Assembly (NCBI GenBank): GCA_002345745.1
Contig: DDWQ01000014.1
Location: 1 to 64,000, forward strand
Source: Candidatus Moranbacteria bacterium UBA2282
GTDB taxonomy: Bacteria > Patescibacteriota > Minisyncoccia > Moranbacterales > UBA2206
Direction of reading: 5' to 3'
DNA length: 64,000 nucleotides
Within the stretch, counting starts at the first letter, position 1. Each line of letters opens with the position of its first letter. Of this stretch, positions 33,394-42,810 are shown piece after piece. The notes beneath the pieces are model-generated. The model saw only the letters and a list, made by a program, of their open reading frames with translations, made no database searches and was not told where the DNA came from. The position numbers and the translations under genes are program-made.

Positions 33394-34476
33394 ATGAAGA
33401 ATAAATATATCTGGTTGGCAATCGCAATAATAATAATTGGAGGAAGTTATTATTGGTATAAGAAAACACACACCACTAGTCAAGCATCGCAATATAAAAC
33501 AACTGTTGTTGAAAAAGGAACGCTAGTTGTTGCTGTCTCAGCCAGCGGGCAAGCTGAAGCAGTTAATCAGGTTGATTTGAAGTCGGTTGCTGCTGGTGAT
33601 GCTATTAACGTTATGCAGGTGTATGTAAAAAATGATCAGACTGTAAAAAAAGGTGATTTGATCGCATTGCTAGACAGTAAAGATGCACAAAAGACTGTGC
33701 GAAATGCAGAGCTTAATTTAGAAAGTGCTAAGAACAAATATACTCAGGCACAACGAGATTATAATAGCGATAAGATAAATAAACTTAGTCTTGAAGCGCA
33801 GAAATTGACATTGGAACAAAGTGAAAATTCTTTGGCTGATACTAAGGAAAAGCTAGATGATTATTCAATTCGTGCACCTTTTGATGGTATCGTGACAGGT
33901 CTTAGCGTTGGGGCGGGTGATTCAGTTTCGCGTAGTGATATTATTGCTTCAATAATTACCAGAGAGGTGCATGCTGTTGTTTCTATTAATGAAATTGATG
34001 CTGCACAAGTAAAGGTTGATAATAAAGTTACTATTACAATCGGTGCTCTTGCTGATGCGACTATTACTGGCAAAGTGACAAAGATTGATACAATTGGTCA
34101 AACTGTTCAAAATGTAGTTACCTATAATGCTGAAATTTCTTTTGAGCAGCAAAATGAATTACTTAAACCCGGAATGAGTGTTTCGGCTGCAATTGTAACT
34201 AATACTAAACAAGATGTTATTGTTGTTCCAAGTGGTGCAATAAAAACACAAGGAAGAAAAAGTTATGTGGAAGTTTTAAATAGCGGAACAACCCCAAAGC
34301 AATTCACTGTGGAAATTGGTCTAGCAAATAATACTGAAACAGAAATTGTTAATGGACTTAATGTTGGAGACAAAGTTGTTACACAAACAATTAATTCAAG
34401 TGCAACTAATAGCTCAACAACTAGCACAACTAGTGGTATAAAATTGCCTGGCTTAGGTGGTGGAGGATTACACTAA
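33394..34476 (+). CDS. macA: MacA-like periplasmic adaptor (HlyD family)
   Basis: The 360-residue protein has an N-terminal membrane anchor (about 6-22), the first half of a lipoyl/biotinyl-like domain, a short coiled-coil hairpin (about 105-150), the second half of the lipoyl domain (YSIRAPFDGIVTGLSVGAGD), a beta-barrel and a Ser/Thr/Gly-rich tail. It should link the MacB-type transporter to the cell surface. It precedes the ABC genes in the same direction. Confidence 0.9.
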   Translation: MKNKYIWLAIAIIIIGGSYYWYKKTHTTSQASQYKTTVVEKGTLVVAVSASGQAEAVNQVDLKSVAAGDAINVMQVYVKNDQTVKKGDLIALLDSKDAQKTVRNAELNLESAKNKYTQAQRDYNSDKINKLSLEAQKLTLEQSENSLADTKEKLDDYSIRAPFDGIVTGLSVGAGDSVSRSDIIASIITREVHAVVSINEIDAAQVKVDNKVTITIGALADATITGKVTKIDTIGQTVQNVVTYNAEISFEQQNELLKPGMSVSAAIVTNTKQDVIVVPSGAIKTQGRKSYVEVLNSGTTPKQFTVEIGLANNTETEIVNGLNVGDKVVTQTINSSATNSSTTSTTSGIKLPGLGGGGLH

Positions 34477-34489
34477 TCTAAAATAACCA

Positions 34490-34605
34490 ATAAACAAAAA
34501 ACAAACATCAAACAATATTCAATCATCAACTCTCAATAGCCAAACTTTTGGTGATTGTAATTTGAAATTTGTTTGGTTGTTGTATCTTGTAATTTGGTGA
34601 TTGAA
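34490..34605. repeat. AT-rich imperfect palindrome between macA and macB
   Basis: The left arm, rich in CAA (ACAAACATCAAACAATATTC), is roughly the inverse of the right arm (TTGTTTGGTTGTTGTATC). It fills most of the 133-base gap and ends at the start of the macB ATPase gene. Confidence 0.45.
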
Positions 34606-34609
34606 TAAA

Positions 34610-35287
34610 ATGATTAAATGTAAAAATTTAGTAAAAACTTATCTCAATGGAGATGTGGAAACAGTAGCACTGAAAAATGTTTCTTTTAAGATTGAAAAAG
34701 GAGAATTTGTTGCTATTATTGGACCATCTGGCTCCGGTAAATCAACTTTGATGCACATTCTAGGAGCATTGGATTCACCGACTAGCGGAGAATATTTTTT
34801 AGATGGTGCGGAAGTTTCTAGGTTAGATGATAATGAATTGTCAGATTTGCGAAGAAACAAAATTGGCTTTGTCTTTCAGTCGTTCAATTTGTTGCCACGA
34901 GCTACTGTAATGCGTAATGTAATGTTGCCATTGTTATATTCTGATTCATCTCAGAAAGAACGTGAGGAGCGAGCTAGAATTTGTCTTCGCTATGCTGGTA
35001 TGGAAGAAAATAAATTCAATAATCTTTCTAATCAATTGTCTGGTGGACAAATGCAACGCGTGGCAATTGCTCGTTCATTAATTAATAACCCAGCAATTAT
35101 TTTAGCTGATGAGCCAACGGGCAATCTAGATACCAAAACTAGTCAAATTGTAATGAAAACTTTACGGGAATTAAATGAAAAAGGACATACGATCATAATT
35201 ATCACTCATGAAAAAGAAATTGCCGATCTGACCGATCGCATAATTTCAATTCGTGATGGAATAATTGAATCGGACATTAAAAAATAA
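34610..35287 (+). CDS. MacB-type ABC transporter ATPase
   Basis: ATG 34610 begins the domain ([11 protein letters not shown]). The 225-residue cassette has Walker [11 protein letters not shown]-loop [10 protein letters not shown], signature [16 protein letters not shown] and Walker [12 protein letters not shown]. This is the LolD/MacB subfamily. Its stop lies 4 bases before the permease start. Confidence 0.95.
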   Translation: MIKCKNLVKTYLNGDVETVALKNVSFKIEKGEFVAIIGPSGSGKSTLMHILGALDSPTSGEYFLDGAEVSRLDDNELSDLRRNKIGFVFQSFNLLPRATVMRNVMLPLLYSDSSQKEREERARICLRYAGMEENKFNNLSNQLSGGQMQRVAIARSLINNPAIILADEPTGNLDTKTSQIVMKTLRELNEKGHTIIIITHEKEIADLTDRIISIRDGIIESDIKK

Positions 35288-35291
35288 TTAT

Positions 35292-36509
35292 ATGTTTAAA
35301 GATTTATTTAATGAAACAATTTGGTCGCTGGCGGGTAACAAAATTCGCTCTGGTTTGACAATGTTGGGAATTATTATTGGCATTGCTTCGGTGATTGCGT
35401 TAGTGGCGATTGGTCAAGGAGCACAAAATTCAATCGAAGCTAATATTGAAGCTATTGGTTCTAATTTGATTATAATATCACCCGGTGCGCAACGCAGTGC
35501 TAGTGGCATAAACACTAGTCGGGGTAGTGCGCAAACATTAACGCTAGATGACACTAGCGCAATTGCTGCTGAAATTCAAAATGTTAATGGTATAGCTCCA
35601 GAAGTATCTAATCGATATCAAGCAATTGCTGGTGGAAACAACACAAACACTCAAATAGTTGGCACAGTGTCAGCCTATACAACTGTACGCAATATTAATG
35701 TCGATCTCGGAACATTTATTACTGATCAACAAGTTAAAACATCAGCTAAGGTGGCAATTTTGGGAGCGACAGCACGGGATGATTTGTTTGGTGTTGATGC
35801 TAATCCGATTGGACAGAAAGTTCGTATTAAAAATGTTGATTTTGATGTGATTGGTGTGATGCTAGCTAAAGGTGGTTCTGGTTTTGCTAATCCAGATGAC
35901 CAAATTTATGTTCCATTAACTACGGCACAACATTTTTTGTCAGGTGATAGTTTTGTATCGACGATTAGTATAGCAGCTTTAGATCAAAATTCAATGGTTG
36001 TCGTTCAACAACAGATTACTAATTTATTATTGCAACGGCATAAAATAACTGATCCAACTCAGGCCGATTTCAGTATGATGAATCAATCAGATATTATCGC
36101 GACTGCTTCAAATATTACGGGAACTTTCACGATGTTGCTTTCTTCAATTGCTGGCATTTCACTACTAGTTGGCGGTATTGGAATTATGAATATGATGTTG
36201 ACAACTGTGACTGAGCGAACACGCGAAATTGGACTTCGAAAAGCGGTGGGTGTGCGAAAAATTTATATCAATTTGCAATTTTTATTTGAAGCAATTGTGC
36301 TAACTTTTTTGGGAGGTGCAGTCGGAATATTGCTCGGCTGGACAGCATCGCTTGTGATTTCTAAGTTGATTAATATGCAGGCGCAAGTTTCATTGTCTTC
36401 AATTTTGTTGGCTTTTGGAGTTTCCGCGGGGGTTGGAATCATTTTTGGTTTCTATCCTGCCCGCAAGGCCGCAGCAATGAGCCCGATTGAAGCGTTGAGA
36501 TATGAATAA
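35292..36509 (+). CDS. MacB-type ABC transporter permease
   Basis: ATG 35292 begins MFKDLFNETIWSLAGNKIRS, typical for MacB_PCD permeases; the frame open from 35265 overlaps the ATPase gene. The 405-residue protein has an N-terminal membrane segment, a large extracytoplasmic domain (about 45-275) and three C-terminal FtsX-type segments with ERTREIGLRKAVG. With the ATPase and MacA it should form a tripartite-like exporter of peptides or lipid-like substrates; the cargo is unknown. Confidence 0.93.
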   Translation: MFKDLFNETIWSLAGNKIRSGLTMLGIIIGIASVIALVAIGQGAQNSIEANIEAIGSNLIIISPGAQRSASGINTSRGSAQTLTLDDTSAIAAEIQNVNGIAPEVSNRYQAIAGGNNTNTQIVGTVSAYTTVRNINVDLGTFITDQQVKTSAKVAILGATARDDLFGVDANPIGQKVRIKNVDFDVIGVMLAKGGSGFANPDDQIYVPLTTAQHFLSGDSFVSTISIAALDQNSMVVVQQQITNLLLQRHKITDPTQADFSMMNQSDIIATASNITGTFTMLLSSIAGISLLVGGIGIMNMMLTTVTERTREIGLRKAVGVRKIYINLQFLFEAIVLTFLGGAVGILLGWTASLVISKLINMQAQVSLSSILLAFGVSAGVGIIFGFYPARKAAAMSPIEALRYE

Positions 36510-36591
36510 TAAGACAATAACTAGGGGATACTTTTTAAAAATGTTTTAGTGTGCTAAGATTGTATAATGTTAACTTATTAAAATAAATATT

Positions 36592-36966
36592 ATGCAAGAC
36601 ATACAAACAGTGTTCAACGAAATCCGCGAAATGAAGAAAGAAATGAAGGGCATTCGTGAGATGTATAAAGATGCGCTTTCGCAAACTGATGATTACGCTG
36701 ACATCTTGGAAAAAGCTAAGGAGTTGCGTGACAAGAAAAAAGCAATTGAGGGTCGCGTGCAAACGCAAATGGGCAAGTCCTATGAAAAATATGAAGACTT
36801 GAAAAGTGAAGTGCTGGCGACTGAAGAACTTTTGAATGATATTGCTATGACAACTTTGATGGATGGCAAGACGGTGGAAGTTGTAGATGAATTTAGCAAT
36901 AAATATGAGCCGACGTACGTGGTGAAATTCAAAAAAACTAATAGCATTGTAACTGACGAAAAATAA
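36592..36966 (+). CDS. Small helical protein, unknown
   Basis: The 124-residue protein is almost wholly helical and highly charged for residues 1-85 (REMKKEMKGIREMYKDAL, then KAKELRDKKKAIEGRV), a likely coiled coil, with a short beta-like tail. Many CPR genomes carry similar small proteins. No function can be assigned. Confidence 0.65.
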   Translation: MQDIQTVFNEIREMKKEMKGIREMYKDALSQTDDYADILEKAKELRDKKKAIEGRVQTQMGKSYEKYEDLKSEVLATEELLNDIAMTTLMDGKTVEVVDEFSNKYEPTYVVKFKKTNSIVTDEK

Positions 36967-36987
36967 TCAAAATAAATAGCTATACTT

Positions 36988-37185
36988 ATGAAAAAAAATA
37001 CAGGCAGTATTGACCGAATAGTTCGGGCAATTGTCGGCGCAGTGCTAATTATGGCAGCTTTCCTTTTGGATGCTAATGGTTTGACCGTAGTGTTTTATGT
37101 GGTTGGTGTGGTTTTTTTGATAACTGCTATTACTGGATTTTGTGCATTTTATAAATTTTTTAGTATTGATACTCGCAAAAAATAA
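36988..37185 (+). CDS. DUF2892 family inner-membrane protein
   Basis: The 65-residue product has the DUF2892 pattern: GSIDRIVRAIVGAVLI, two membrane segments and GFCAFYKFF near the end. It is often fused or linked to rhodanese domains, but here the rhodanese gene is elsewhere (46820). Confidence 0.85.
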   Translation: MKKNTGSIDRIVRAIVGAVLIMAAFLLDANGLTVVFYVVGVVFLITAITGFCAFYKFFSIDTRKK

Positions 37186-37224
37186 TTGCGAGCAGTTGCA
37201 TTTTTGTGGTGATGTGCTTTTTTA

Positions 37225-37253
37225 TTGACAAAAATTGGGGGAAAGGCTATACT
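37225..37253 (+). promoter_or_regulatory. Promoter of typA, TTGACA-17-TATACT
   Basis: Near-consensus. The start is expected about 37260, giving a leader of about 125 bases. Confidence 0.75.
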
Positions 37254-37275
37254 TTCTGAAGTAGATTATGCACCT

Positions 37276-37299
37276 CTGCTGGTTAACGGCAGTTTTTTT
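37276..37299 (+). terminator. Terminator-like hairpin in the typA leader
   Basis: CTGCTG/CGGCAG with loop GTTAA is followed directly by seven T. It lies 16 bases after the predicted start, so it could abort most transcripts (attenuation). Confidence 0.55.
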
Positions 37300-37310
37300 A
37301 ATTCCTACGA

Positions 37311-37382
37311 ACATACAAAATAATACAAAAGTACAAAAGCGACTCTTTTTTGTATTTTTGTATTAATTTGTAATTATGTAGC
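37311..37382. repeat. AT-rich palindrome (TACAAAA family), copy 1
   Basis: Left arm words ATACAAAATAATACAAAAG and TACAAAA face right arm words TTTTTTGTATTTTTGTA and TAATTTGTAATT, so the region folds into one hairpin ending just before the typA ATG. A related palindrome lies between atpG and atpD. Confidence 0.55.
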
Positions 37383-37385
37383 CCT

Positions 37386-39164
37386 ATGGAAATCAGAAAT
37401 ATCGCAATTATCGCCCATGTGGATCACGGCAAAACAACTCTAACTGATGCTATTTTGCGTCAGACAGGTATGGTAACTGACGAGTCAGTGACTATGGATT
37501 CCAACACGCTCGAAAAAGAACGAGGGATTACGATTTATGCAAAAAACACCTCAATTTTCTATAAAGACACAAAAATTAATATCGTAGACACCCCCGGACA
37601 TGCTGATTTCGGCAGTGAAGTGGAACGAGTGTTGCGTTCAATTGACAGTGTGGTTTTAGTAGTGGATGCGCAAGAAGGTCCGATGCCACAAACTCGATTT
37701 GTTTTGAAAAAATCTTTGGAATTGGGATTAAAACCAATTGTCGTGATTAACAAAATTGACAAACCAGCGGCTCAACCTGATATTGCTCAAGAAGAAGTTT
37801 TCGAACTATTTTTAGATTTAGGAGCAACAGACGAACAATTAGATTTCCCAGTAGTTTATGCTATTGGTCGTGAAGGGATTGCAAAATTGCATATGGATGA
37901 CGAAGGGAAGGATTTGGTACCGCTTTTGGAAACATTGATTGCTAAAGTAAAACCTGCGGAAGGTAATGTTTCTGCACCATTGCGAATTCAAACTTTCAAT
38001 CTTGGTTATGATAATTTCCTAGGACGAATGGCAGTCGGTAGAATCTATGAAGGGACTGCCACAGACGGGCAGGCTGTCATAATTAAAAAGCCAACTGGCG
38101 AAACTCGAATTGGTAAGATTACTAAATTATATACATTTCATGGCACTGAGCGAAAAGAAGTTAAAGAAGCTATTGCCGGAGATATTGTAATGATTGCGGG
38201 CCTCACTGACATTTTCATTGGTGAAACAATTTGCGTGACTGAAGATCAGGAGGCATTACCAGCAATTCACATTGATGAGCCAACCATTTCATTGAACTTC
38301 CTAGTTAATGATTCACCTTTTGCAGGACGAGAAGGAAAATATGTCACCAACAAGCAAATCCGCGAAAGATTGGAAAAAGAATTGGAAATTAATGTTGGAT
38401 TGCATATTGATTTTGAAGGTGATCATTACAAAGTCTATGGTCGTGGAGAATTACATATTGCAATTTTGCTAGAAAATATGCGTCGTGAAGGATATGAATT
38501 GCAAGTGTCGCAACCACAAGTAATTATCAAGGAAGAAGAAGGACAAAAAGTTGAGCCATTTGAAGAAGTGACCATCGATGTGCCGGATGCTTCTGCCGGA
38601 ACCATTATCGAAAAGATGGGACGAAGAAAATCGATTATGACTAATATGAAACAATTAAATGGACAAAGTCGTTTGGTTTTTGAAGGACCAACGCGTGGAC
38701 TTCTAGGTTATCGGGGAGAATTTGTTATTGATACGAAAGGTGAAGGAATTATGTCTAGTCGAGTGATCGGCTTCCGACCATATGTCGGAGAAATTCAAAG
38801 AAGGGCAGCTGGCGCGATGATTTCAATGACTAGCGGAAAAGCACTTGGATTCTCTTTGGCTAATTTGCAAGATCGCGGAAGTTTATATATTGCTCCAGCA
38901 GTGGAAGTGTATGAAGGTATGGTAATCGGCAACACTTCCAAAGGTTTGGATATGGCGGTCAACCCAACCAAAGGCAAGCAACTTTCTAATATGCGTTCTT
39001 CGGGAGCGGATGAAGCGTTGCAATTGGTGCCACATCATGAGATTTCTATTGAAACTGGATTAGAAATTATGAACGCTGATGAATATTTGGAGGTTACGCC
39101 AAAAAGTGTCCGTTTGCGAAAGCAATATCTGACAGACATAGAAAGAAGAAGACATTCAAGATAA
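37386..39164 (+). CDS. typA: TypA/BipA ribosome-associated GTPase
   Basis: The 592-residue translational GTPase has G1 [10 protein letters not shown]3 DTPGHADFG and G4 NKIDKP, followed by EF-G-like domains and the BipA-specific C-terminal domain. Length is normal. BipA acts in ribosome assembly under stress. It has a strong promoter, a terminator-like hairpin in the leader and two terminators downstream. Confidence 0.97.
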   Translation: MEIRNIAIIAHVDHGKTTLTDAILRQTGMVTDESVTMDSNTLEKERGITIYAKNTSIFYKDTKINIVDTPGHADFGSEVERVLRSIDSVVLVVDAQEGPMPQTRFVLKKSLELGLKPIVVINKIDKPAAQPDIAQEEVFELFLDLGATDEQLDFPVVYAIGREGIAKLHMDDEGKDLVPLLETLIAKVKPAEGNVSAPLRIQTFNLGYDNFLGRMAVGRIYEGTATDGQAVIIKKPTGETRIGKITKLYTFHGTERKEVKEAIAGDIVMIAGLTDIFIGETICVTEDQEALPAIHIDEPTISLNFLVNDSPFAGREGKYVTNKQIRERLEKELEINVGLHIDFEGDHYKVYGRGELHIAILLENMRREGYELQVSQPQVIIKEEEGQKVEPFEEVTIDVPDASAGTIIEKMGRRKSIMTNMKQLNGQSRLVFEGPTRGLLGYRGEFVIDTKGEGIMSSRVIGFRPYVGEIQRRAAGAMISMTSGKALGFSLANLQDRGSLYIAPAVEVYEGMVIGNTSKGLDMAVNPTKGKQLSNMRSSGADEALQLVPHHEISIETGLEIMNADEYLEVTPKSVRLRKQYLTDIERRRHSR

Positions 39165-39175
39165 AAATAGCACAT

Positions 39176-39206
39176 AAAAAGCTTTGCATTAGGCGAGGCT
39201 TTTTTT
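39176..39206 (+). terminator. First terminator after typA
   Basis: An AAAAAGC(T)TTGC...GAGGCTTTTTTT hairpin with a T-run. Confidence 0.65.
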
Positions 39207-39240
39207 CACTTCCATACGACCATATATGGAAGTGTTTTTT
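39207..39240 (+). terminator. Second terminator after typA
   Basis: A perfect 10-bp stem CACTTCCATA/TATGGAAGTG is followed by six T. Confidence 0.85.
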
Positions 39241-39262
39241 TATTGCAAAAATTAGCGGGGAA

Positions 39263-39290
39263 TTGACATAATTTAGCATAGTGATATAAT
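39263..39290 (+). promoter_or_regulatory. Promoter of the KilA-N gene
   Basis: TTGACA-16-TATAAT with an extended -10 (TGATATAAT). Confidence 0.8.
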
Positions 39291-39317
39291 ATCATTATAA
39301 CAAAGTAAAACAAAATT

Positions 39318-40169
39318 ATGAGCAAAAACAAAAAAATCCTAATTGGAAGCCAGTTAATTTCAGTGAATTTGTCAGAACGCGAGAATGATTACATCTCTCT
39401 CACAGATATAGCGAAATTTAAGGATAAAGAACGGACGGATTATATTATTCAGAATTGGATGAGAAATAGGGATACTATTGAATTTTTGGGTATTTGGGAA
39501 AAAATAAACAATGTTAATTTTAAACCCATCGAATTCGATGGGTTAAGAAAAGGTGCCGGATTAAACAGTTTTTCTTTGACACCTAAAAGATGGATTGAGT
39601 CTGTTGGGGCAGTAGGAATTGTAAACAAGGCTGGTCGCTATGGTGGTGGCACATTCGCACATAAGGACATTGCTTTTGAATTTGCAATGTGGATTTCACC
39701 GGAATTTAGATTATATCTGATTAAAGAGTTCCAACGCCTAAAAGCTGATGAAAATGAAAAGCTGGCCTTAGGATGGGATGCTAGACGAATGCTGACTAAA
39801 ATAAATTATAAAATTCATACGGATGCGATCAAAGAAAATATTGTTATGCCAGCCAAGCTTTCACAAAAAGAGGCAAATTTAGCCTATGCCAATGAGGCGG
39901 ATGTTTTGAATGTGGCTTTGTTTGGAATGACGGCCAAAGACTGGCAGGACAAAAATCCTAAATTGGTTGGAAACGTTCGCGATTATTCCGACGTGACCCA
40001 ATTGGTTTGTTTAGCAAACTTAGAAAATCTCAATGCGGAATATATTAGAGTCGGACTATCGCAGAAAGAACGATTAATAAAATTAAATTTGAGCGCGATT
40101 TCACAAATGAAGTCGTTACTAGGTAATGCTAGTATTAAAAAGCTAGAAAATAAAAAACAGGCATTTTGA
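39318..40169 (+). CDS. KilA-N domain protein
   Basis: The 283-residue protein has a KilA-N DNA-binding domain in its first half, with ISLTDIAKFKD, the YIIQNWMRNRDTIEFLG helix and the diagnostic GRYGGGTFAHKDIAFEFAMW. The C-terminal half is helical and unrecognised. KilA-N proteins are typical of phages and large DNA viruses; here it stands alone with its own near-consensus promoter and TGA stop, so it is a likely acquired or domesticated gene. Confidence 0.9.
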   Translation: MSKNKKILIGSQLISVNLSERENDYISLTDIAKFKDKERTDYIIQNWMRNRDTIEFLGIWEKINNVNFKPIEFDGLRKGAGLNSFSLTPKRWIESVGAVGIVNKAGRYGGGTFAHKDIAFEFAMWISPEFRLYLIKEFQRLKADENEKLALGWDARRMLTKINYKIHTDAIKENIVMPAKLSQKEANLAYANEADVLNVALFGMTAKDWQDKNPKLVGNVRDYSDVTQLVCLANLENLNAEYIRVGLSQKERLIKLNLSAISQMKSLLGNASIKKLENKKQAF

Positions 40170-40193
40170 CAAGTCTAACTAATAGGGTATACT
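40166..40193 (+). promoter_or_regulatory. Promoter of a leaderless transcript
   Basis: TTGACA (40166-40171) overlaps the KilA-N stop; TATACT (40188-40193). The expected start, about 40200, is the A of the next gene's ATG. Confidence 0.65.
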
Positions 40194-40199
40194 GACTGT

Positions 40200-40469
40200 A
40201 TGGAAACACTTATCAAAGCTGACATTTTTTTCTTTATTTCTTCAATCGCTACAGTAGTGTTGACGGTGCTATTTTCTGTGGCGTTGTTTTATTTTATTAA
40301 GGCCGGCAGAAATCTATATTTGATTTCAGAGAAAATGCAAAATCATTTTGCAGAGTCAGAAGAATTTGTGCTTGATCTCAAGGAACGACTGGAAGATAAT
40401 ATGATATTCAGGATGTTTTTCCCGCCAGCACGTAGCAAGAAGCACAACGCAAAAAAAGATGAAAAATAA
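40200..40469 (+). CDS. Small membrane-anchored protein, unknown
   Basis: The 89-residue product has an N-terminal membrane segment (about 11-33) and a charged cytoplasmic tail with a short amphipathic helix. It is probably translated from a leaderless mRNA. It pairs with the next gene, also a small membrane-anchored protein with a Lys-rich tail. Confidence 0.65.
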   Translation: METLIKADIFFFISSIATVVLTVLFSVALFYFIKAGRNLYLISEKMQNHFAESEEFVLDLKERLEDNMIFRMFFPPARSKKHNAKKDEK

Positions 40470-40488
40470 CAGACCTGTTGCACAATAA
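40470..40488. repeat. Possible remnant of the palindromic repeat left end
   Basis: CAGACCTGTTGCACAATAA directly after the stop codon matches 15 of 19 bases of the element terminus TAGACTTGTTGCGTAATAA. Confidence 0.3.
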
Positions 40489-40522
40489 AAAAGTTAATTT
40501 TTTTAAAGCCTTTTTAAAATCT

Positions 40523-40921
40523 ATGAAAAAGAAAGTGCAAAAAACCAAGGCAGTACAAATAGCAGTAATTGGTGCGAGCCTTGCTGGTCTAGCTGCAACA
40601 GCCTATTTCTTGTTCGGGCCAAAAGGAAAAAAACATCAGAAGCAGGCTAAGGCATGGGCGATTAAGATGAAAGGTGAGGTTGTAGAAAAATTGGAAATGG
40701 CACGTGAAATTACAGAACCAGTTTATAATGAAATTATTGATGCTGTTTCTGGCGAATATAAAAAAGGCAAAAAAGCGACGCAATTAGAAATTGAAGAATT
40801 AGCAAAGGACCTCAAAAAACACTGGAAATCAATGAGCAAACTGGCGCTAGCTACAAAACAAGCTGTATCAAAAGACACTGCTCGCGTAGTCAAAGCAACT
40901 AAAAAACCAGTGCGCAAATAA
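40523..40921 (+). CDS. YtxH-like small membrane protein
   Basis: ATG 40523 (MKKKVQKTKAVQIAVIG) is preferred over an upstream in-frame TTG. The 132-residue product has one membrane segment (about 14-32) ending in FLFGPKGKKHQKQA, the feature of YtxH-type proteins, then a long Lys/Ala-rich helical tail. Confidence 0.65.
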   Translation: MKKKVQKTKAVQIAVIGASLAGLAATAYFLFGPKGKKHQKQAKAWAIKMKGEVVEKLEMAREITEPVYNEIIDAVSGEYKKGKKATQLEIEELAKDLKKHWKSMSKLALATKQAVSKDTARVVKATKKPVRK

Positions 40922-40957
40922 TTTTTCGTTACATATTCTGCCTGACAATATTAATAG

Positions 40958-40986
40958 AAAGTACCTGCTGTGGTAGGTATTTTTTA
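40958..40986 (+). terminator. Terminator after the YtxH-like gene
   Basis: The stem GTACCT/AGGTAT with an 8-base loop is followed by six T. Confidence 0.65.
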
Positions 40987-41038
40987 ATTATCAAAATATC
41001 CGGTATAATTGTAAATGTAATGTTCTAATATTTCCAAT

Positions 41039-41623
41039 ATGACGCTGACAACAAAAATAATGAATGCAGATATCGTCGATATCCTAAATCAGGGCGGAGT
41101 GGGAGTTTTGCCAACAGATACCCTGTATGGTCTTGTGGGATCAGCTTTGCAACCGGCGAGCGTGGAGCGAGTATATAAATTGCGTCAAAGAAATATGGAT
41201 AAGCCGATGATAATTTTGATCAGTTCGCTAGATGATCTGGAACTTTTTGAGATTGCTCTGGATGACGAAATCATAGAAAAAGTCGCAAGTTTTTGGCCGG
41301 GACAGGTGAGTGTGATTTTGCCGTGTCAGAATGAAAACTTTCAATATCTGCATCGGGGCAAAAATAGTCTAGCTTTTCGTTGGCCAGCTAGAAAAGATTT
41401 ACTAGAATTATTAGACCAAACTGGACCCTTGGTGGCACCGAGCGCCAATATTGAAGGTCTCGAGCCAGCCAGAACGATTGAAGAGGCGCGGGGATATTTT
41501 GGCGAAAAAGTCGATTTTTATGTGAATCAGGGTGAAATTGATTCATCACCTTCGACCATCGTGATAATTGATGATGGTGAATTGCGGGTGGTGCGAGATG
41601 GAGCAGTGGAAATTAAAGAATAA
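41039..41623 (+). CDS. tsaC: L-threonylcarbamoyladenylate synthase
   Basis: The 194-residue YrdC/Sua5-domain protein has GVGVLPTDTLYGLVG, KLRQRNMDKPMIILI, AFRWPARKDL and APSANIEG. It makes threonylcarbamoyl-AMP from Thr, bicarbonate and ATP, the first step of t6A37 tRNA modification. The length is that of TsaC rather than the longer Sua5. Confidence 0.93.
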   Translation: MTLTTKIMNADIVDILNQGGVGVLPTDTLYGLVGSALQPASVERVYKLRQRNMDKPMIILISSLDDLELFEIALDDEIIEKVASFWPGQVSVILPCQNENFQYLHRGKNSLAFRWPARKDLLELLDQTGPLVAPSANIEGLEPARTIEEARGYFGEKVDFYVNQGEIDSSPSTIVIIDDGELRVVRDGAVEIKE

Positions 41624-41712
41624 TGAGTGAATGACGAATTAAATATAGGGATGTTTCTAACTGTGGGCAATGGTAGTTGTTTTAAAAAATTTTAAATTCA
41701 GCAATAAAATGC

Positions 41713-41718
41713 TATACT
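41713..41718 (+). promoter_or_regulatory. Extended -10 promoter of the AI-2E family gene
   Basis: TGCTATACT (41710-41718), identical to the csp extended -10, lies 31 bases before the start. Confidence 0.5.
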
Positions 41719-41748
41719 TATGATGAAGTTTATTATTATAAAAAATTT

Positions 41749-42810
41749 ATGCAACTAAAAAACTACAATGTCTATTTCTTTTTCACCATCCTAATTGGTA
41801 TAACAATATTGGCCTATTTCGTTATAAAACCATTTTTGGTGCCATTTTTGATCGCAGCTATTTTAGCGCATCTATTTGGATTTATCTATGAAATGTTTTT
41901 GAAGCTCACGCGAAAAAGCAAAGGCACAAGTGCTATATTAACATGTTTGCTAATCGCTTTGATAATTCTAATCCCGATCATCTCAATATCATCTTTGGTT
42001 ATAAATGAAATATTAAATATTTTAAATTATTTTTCACAAAGCAGTCTTTCTGTAGGAAATATTATTAGCAACGCTGTTAATAATTTATCAGTGTTACCAT
42101 TTGTCAAAACAATTGGAATAGAAAAAATTGTTAATCAGGATATGATTATGGGTGCCGCCACAAGTTTTTCTCAAAATGCATTAACTATTTTGCAAGGGGC
42201 ATATCAAGGAACGGCTAGTATGATTTTGGTAACTTTTATGATGTTTTTTGCGCTCTTTTACTTATTAATTGATGGAAAAAAATTTCTCAAAAAAATAATG
42301 CAACTTAGTCCATTGCGAAATAGCTATGAAAATATTTTAATTGAAAAATTTAATTCTATTGCGCGTGCTACGATAAAAGGAACAATTTTGATCGCGATTA
42401 TACAAGGGTTTATGGGTGGTGTTTTGTTTATGGCAACCGGTGTTTATTCGCCAATTTTACTGGGTCTTTTGATGACCATAGCTTCAGTTATTCCCGCTAT
42501 TGGATCTGGGTTGGTGTGGTTGCCAGTAGGAATAATTATGTTGCTCACAGGGAATATTACAGCTGGACTAACAATAATTCTAGTTGGAGCCTTGCTTATA
42601 AGCACCTTTGATAATTTTGTCAGACCAAAATTAGTTGGCAATGATACTGAGATGCATCCGTTGCTCATTCTTTTTTCTACGCTAGGGGGAATTACACTTT
42701 TTGGGTTAGCAGGATTTATTGTTGGGCCAATTATAATGTCCTTATTTGTAACTCTGTGGGATATTTATTATATGGAATTTAGAACTCAGCTGAAAGAATT
42801 TAATAAATAG
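41749..42810 (+). CDS. AI-2E family (PerM/UPF0118) transporter
   Basis: The 353-residue integral membrane protein has about seven to eight membrane segments, a central soluble region (about 60-150) and the family signature region GLLMTIASVIPAIGSGLVWLP plus FDNFVRPKLVG. Members export varied small molecules or act as antiporters; the substrate is unknown. Its TAG stop is the first three bases of the 162-bp repeat. Confidence 0.92.
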   Translation: MQLKNYNVYFFFTILIGITILAYFVIKPFLVPFLIAAILAHLFGFIYEMFLKLTRKSKGTSAILTCLLIALIILIPIISISSLVINEILNILNYFSQSSLSVGNIISNAVNNLSVLPFVKTIGIEKIVNQDMIMGAATSFSQNALTILQGAYQGTASMILVTFMMFFALFYLLIDGKKFLKKIMQLSPLRNSYENILIEKFNSIARATIKGTILIAIIQGFMGGVLFMATGVYSPILLGLLMTIASVIPAIGSGLVWLPVGIIMLLTGNITAGLTIILVGALLISTFDNFVRPKLVGNDTEMHPLLILFSTLGGITLFGLAGFIVGPIIMSLFVTLWDIYYMEFRTQLKEFNK

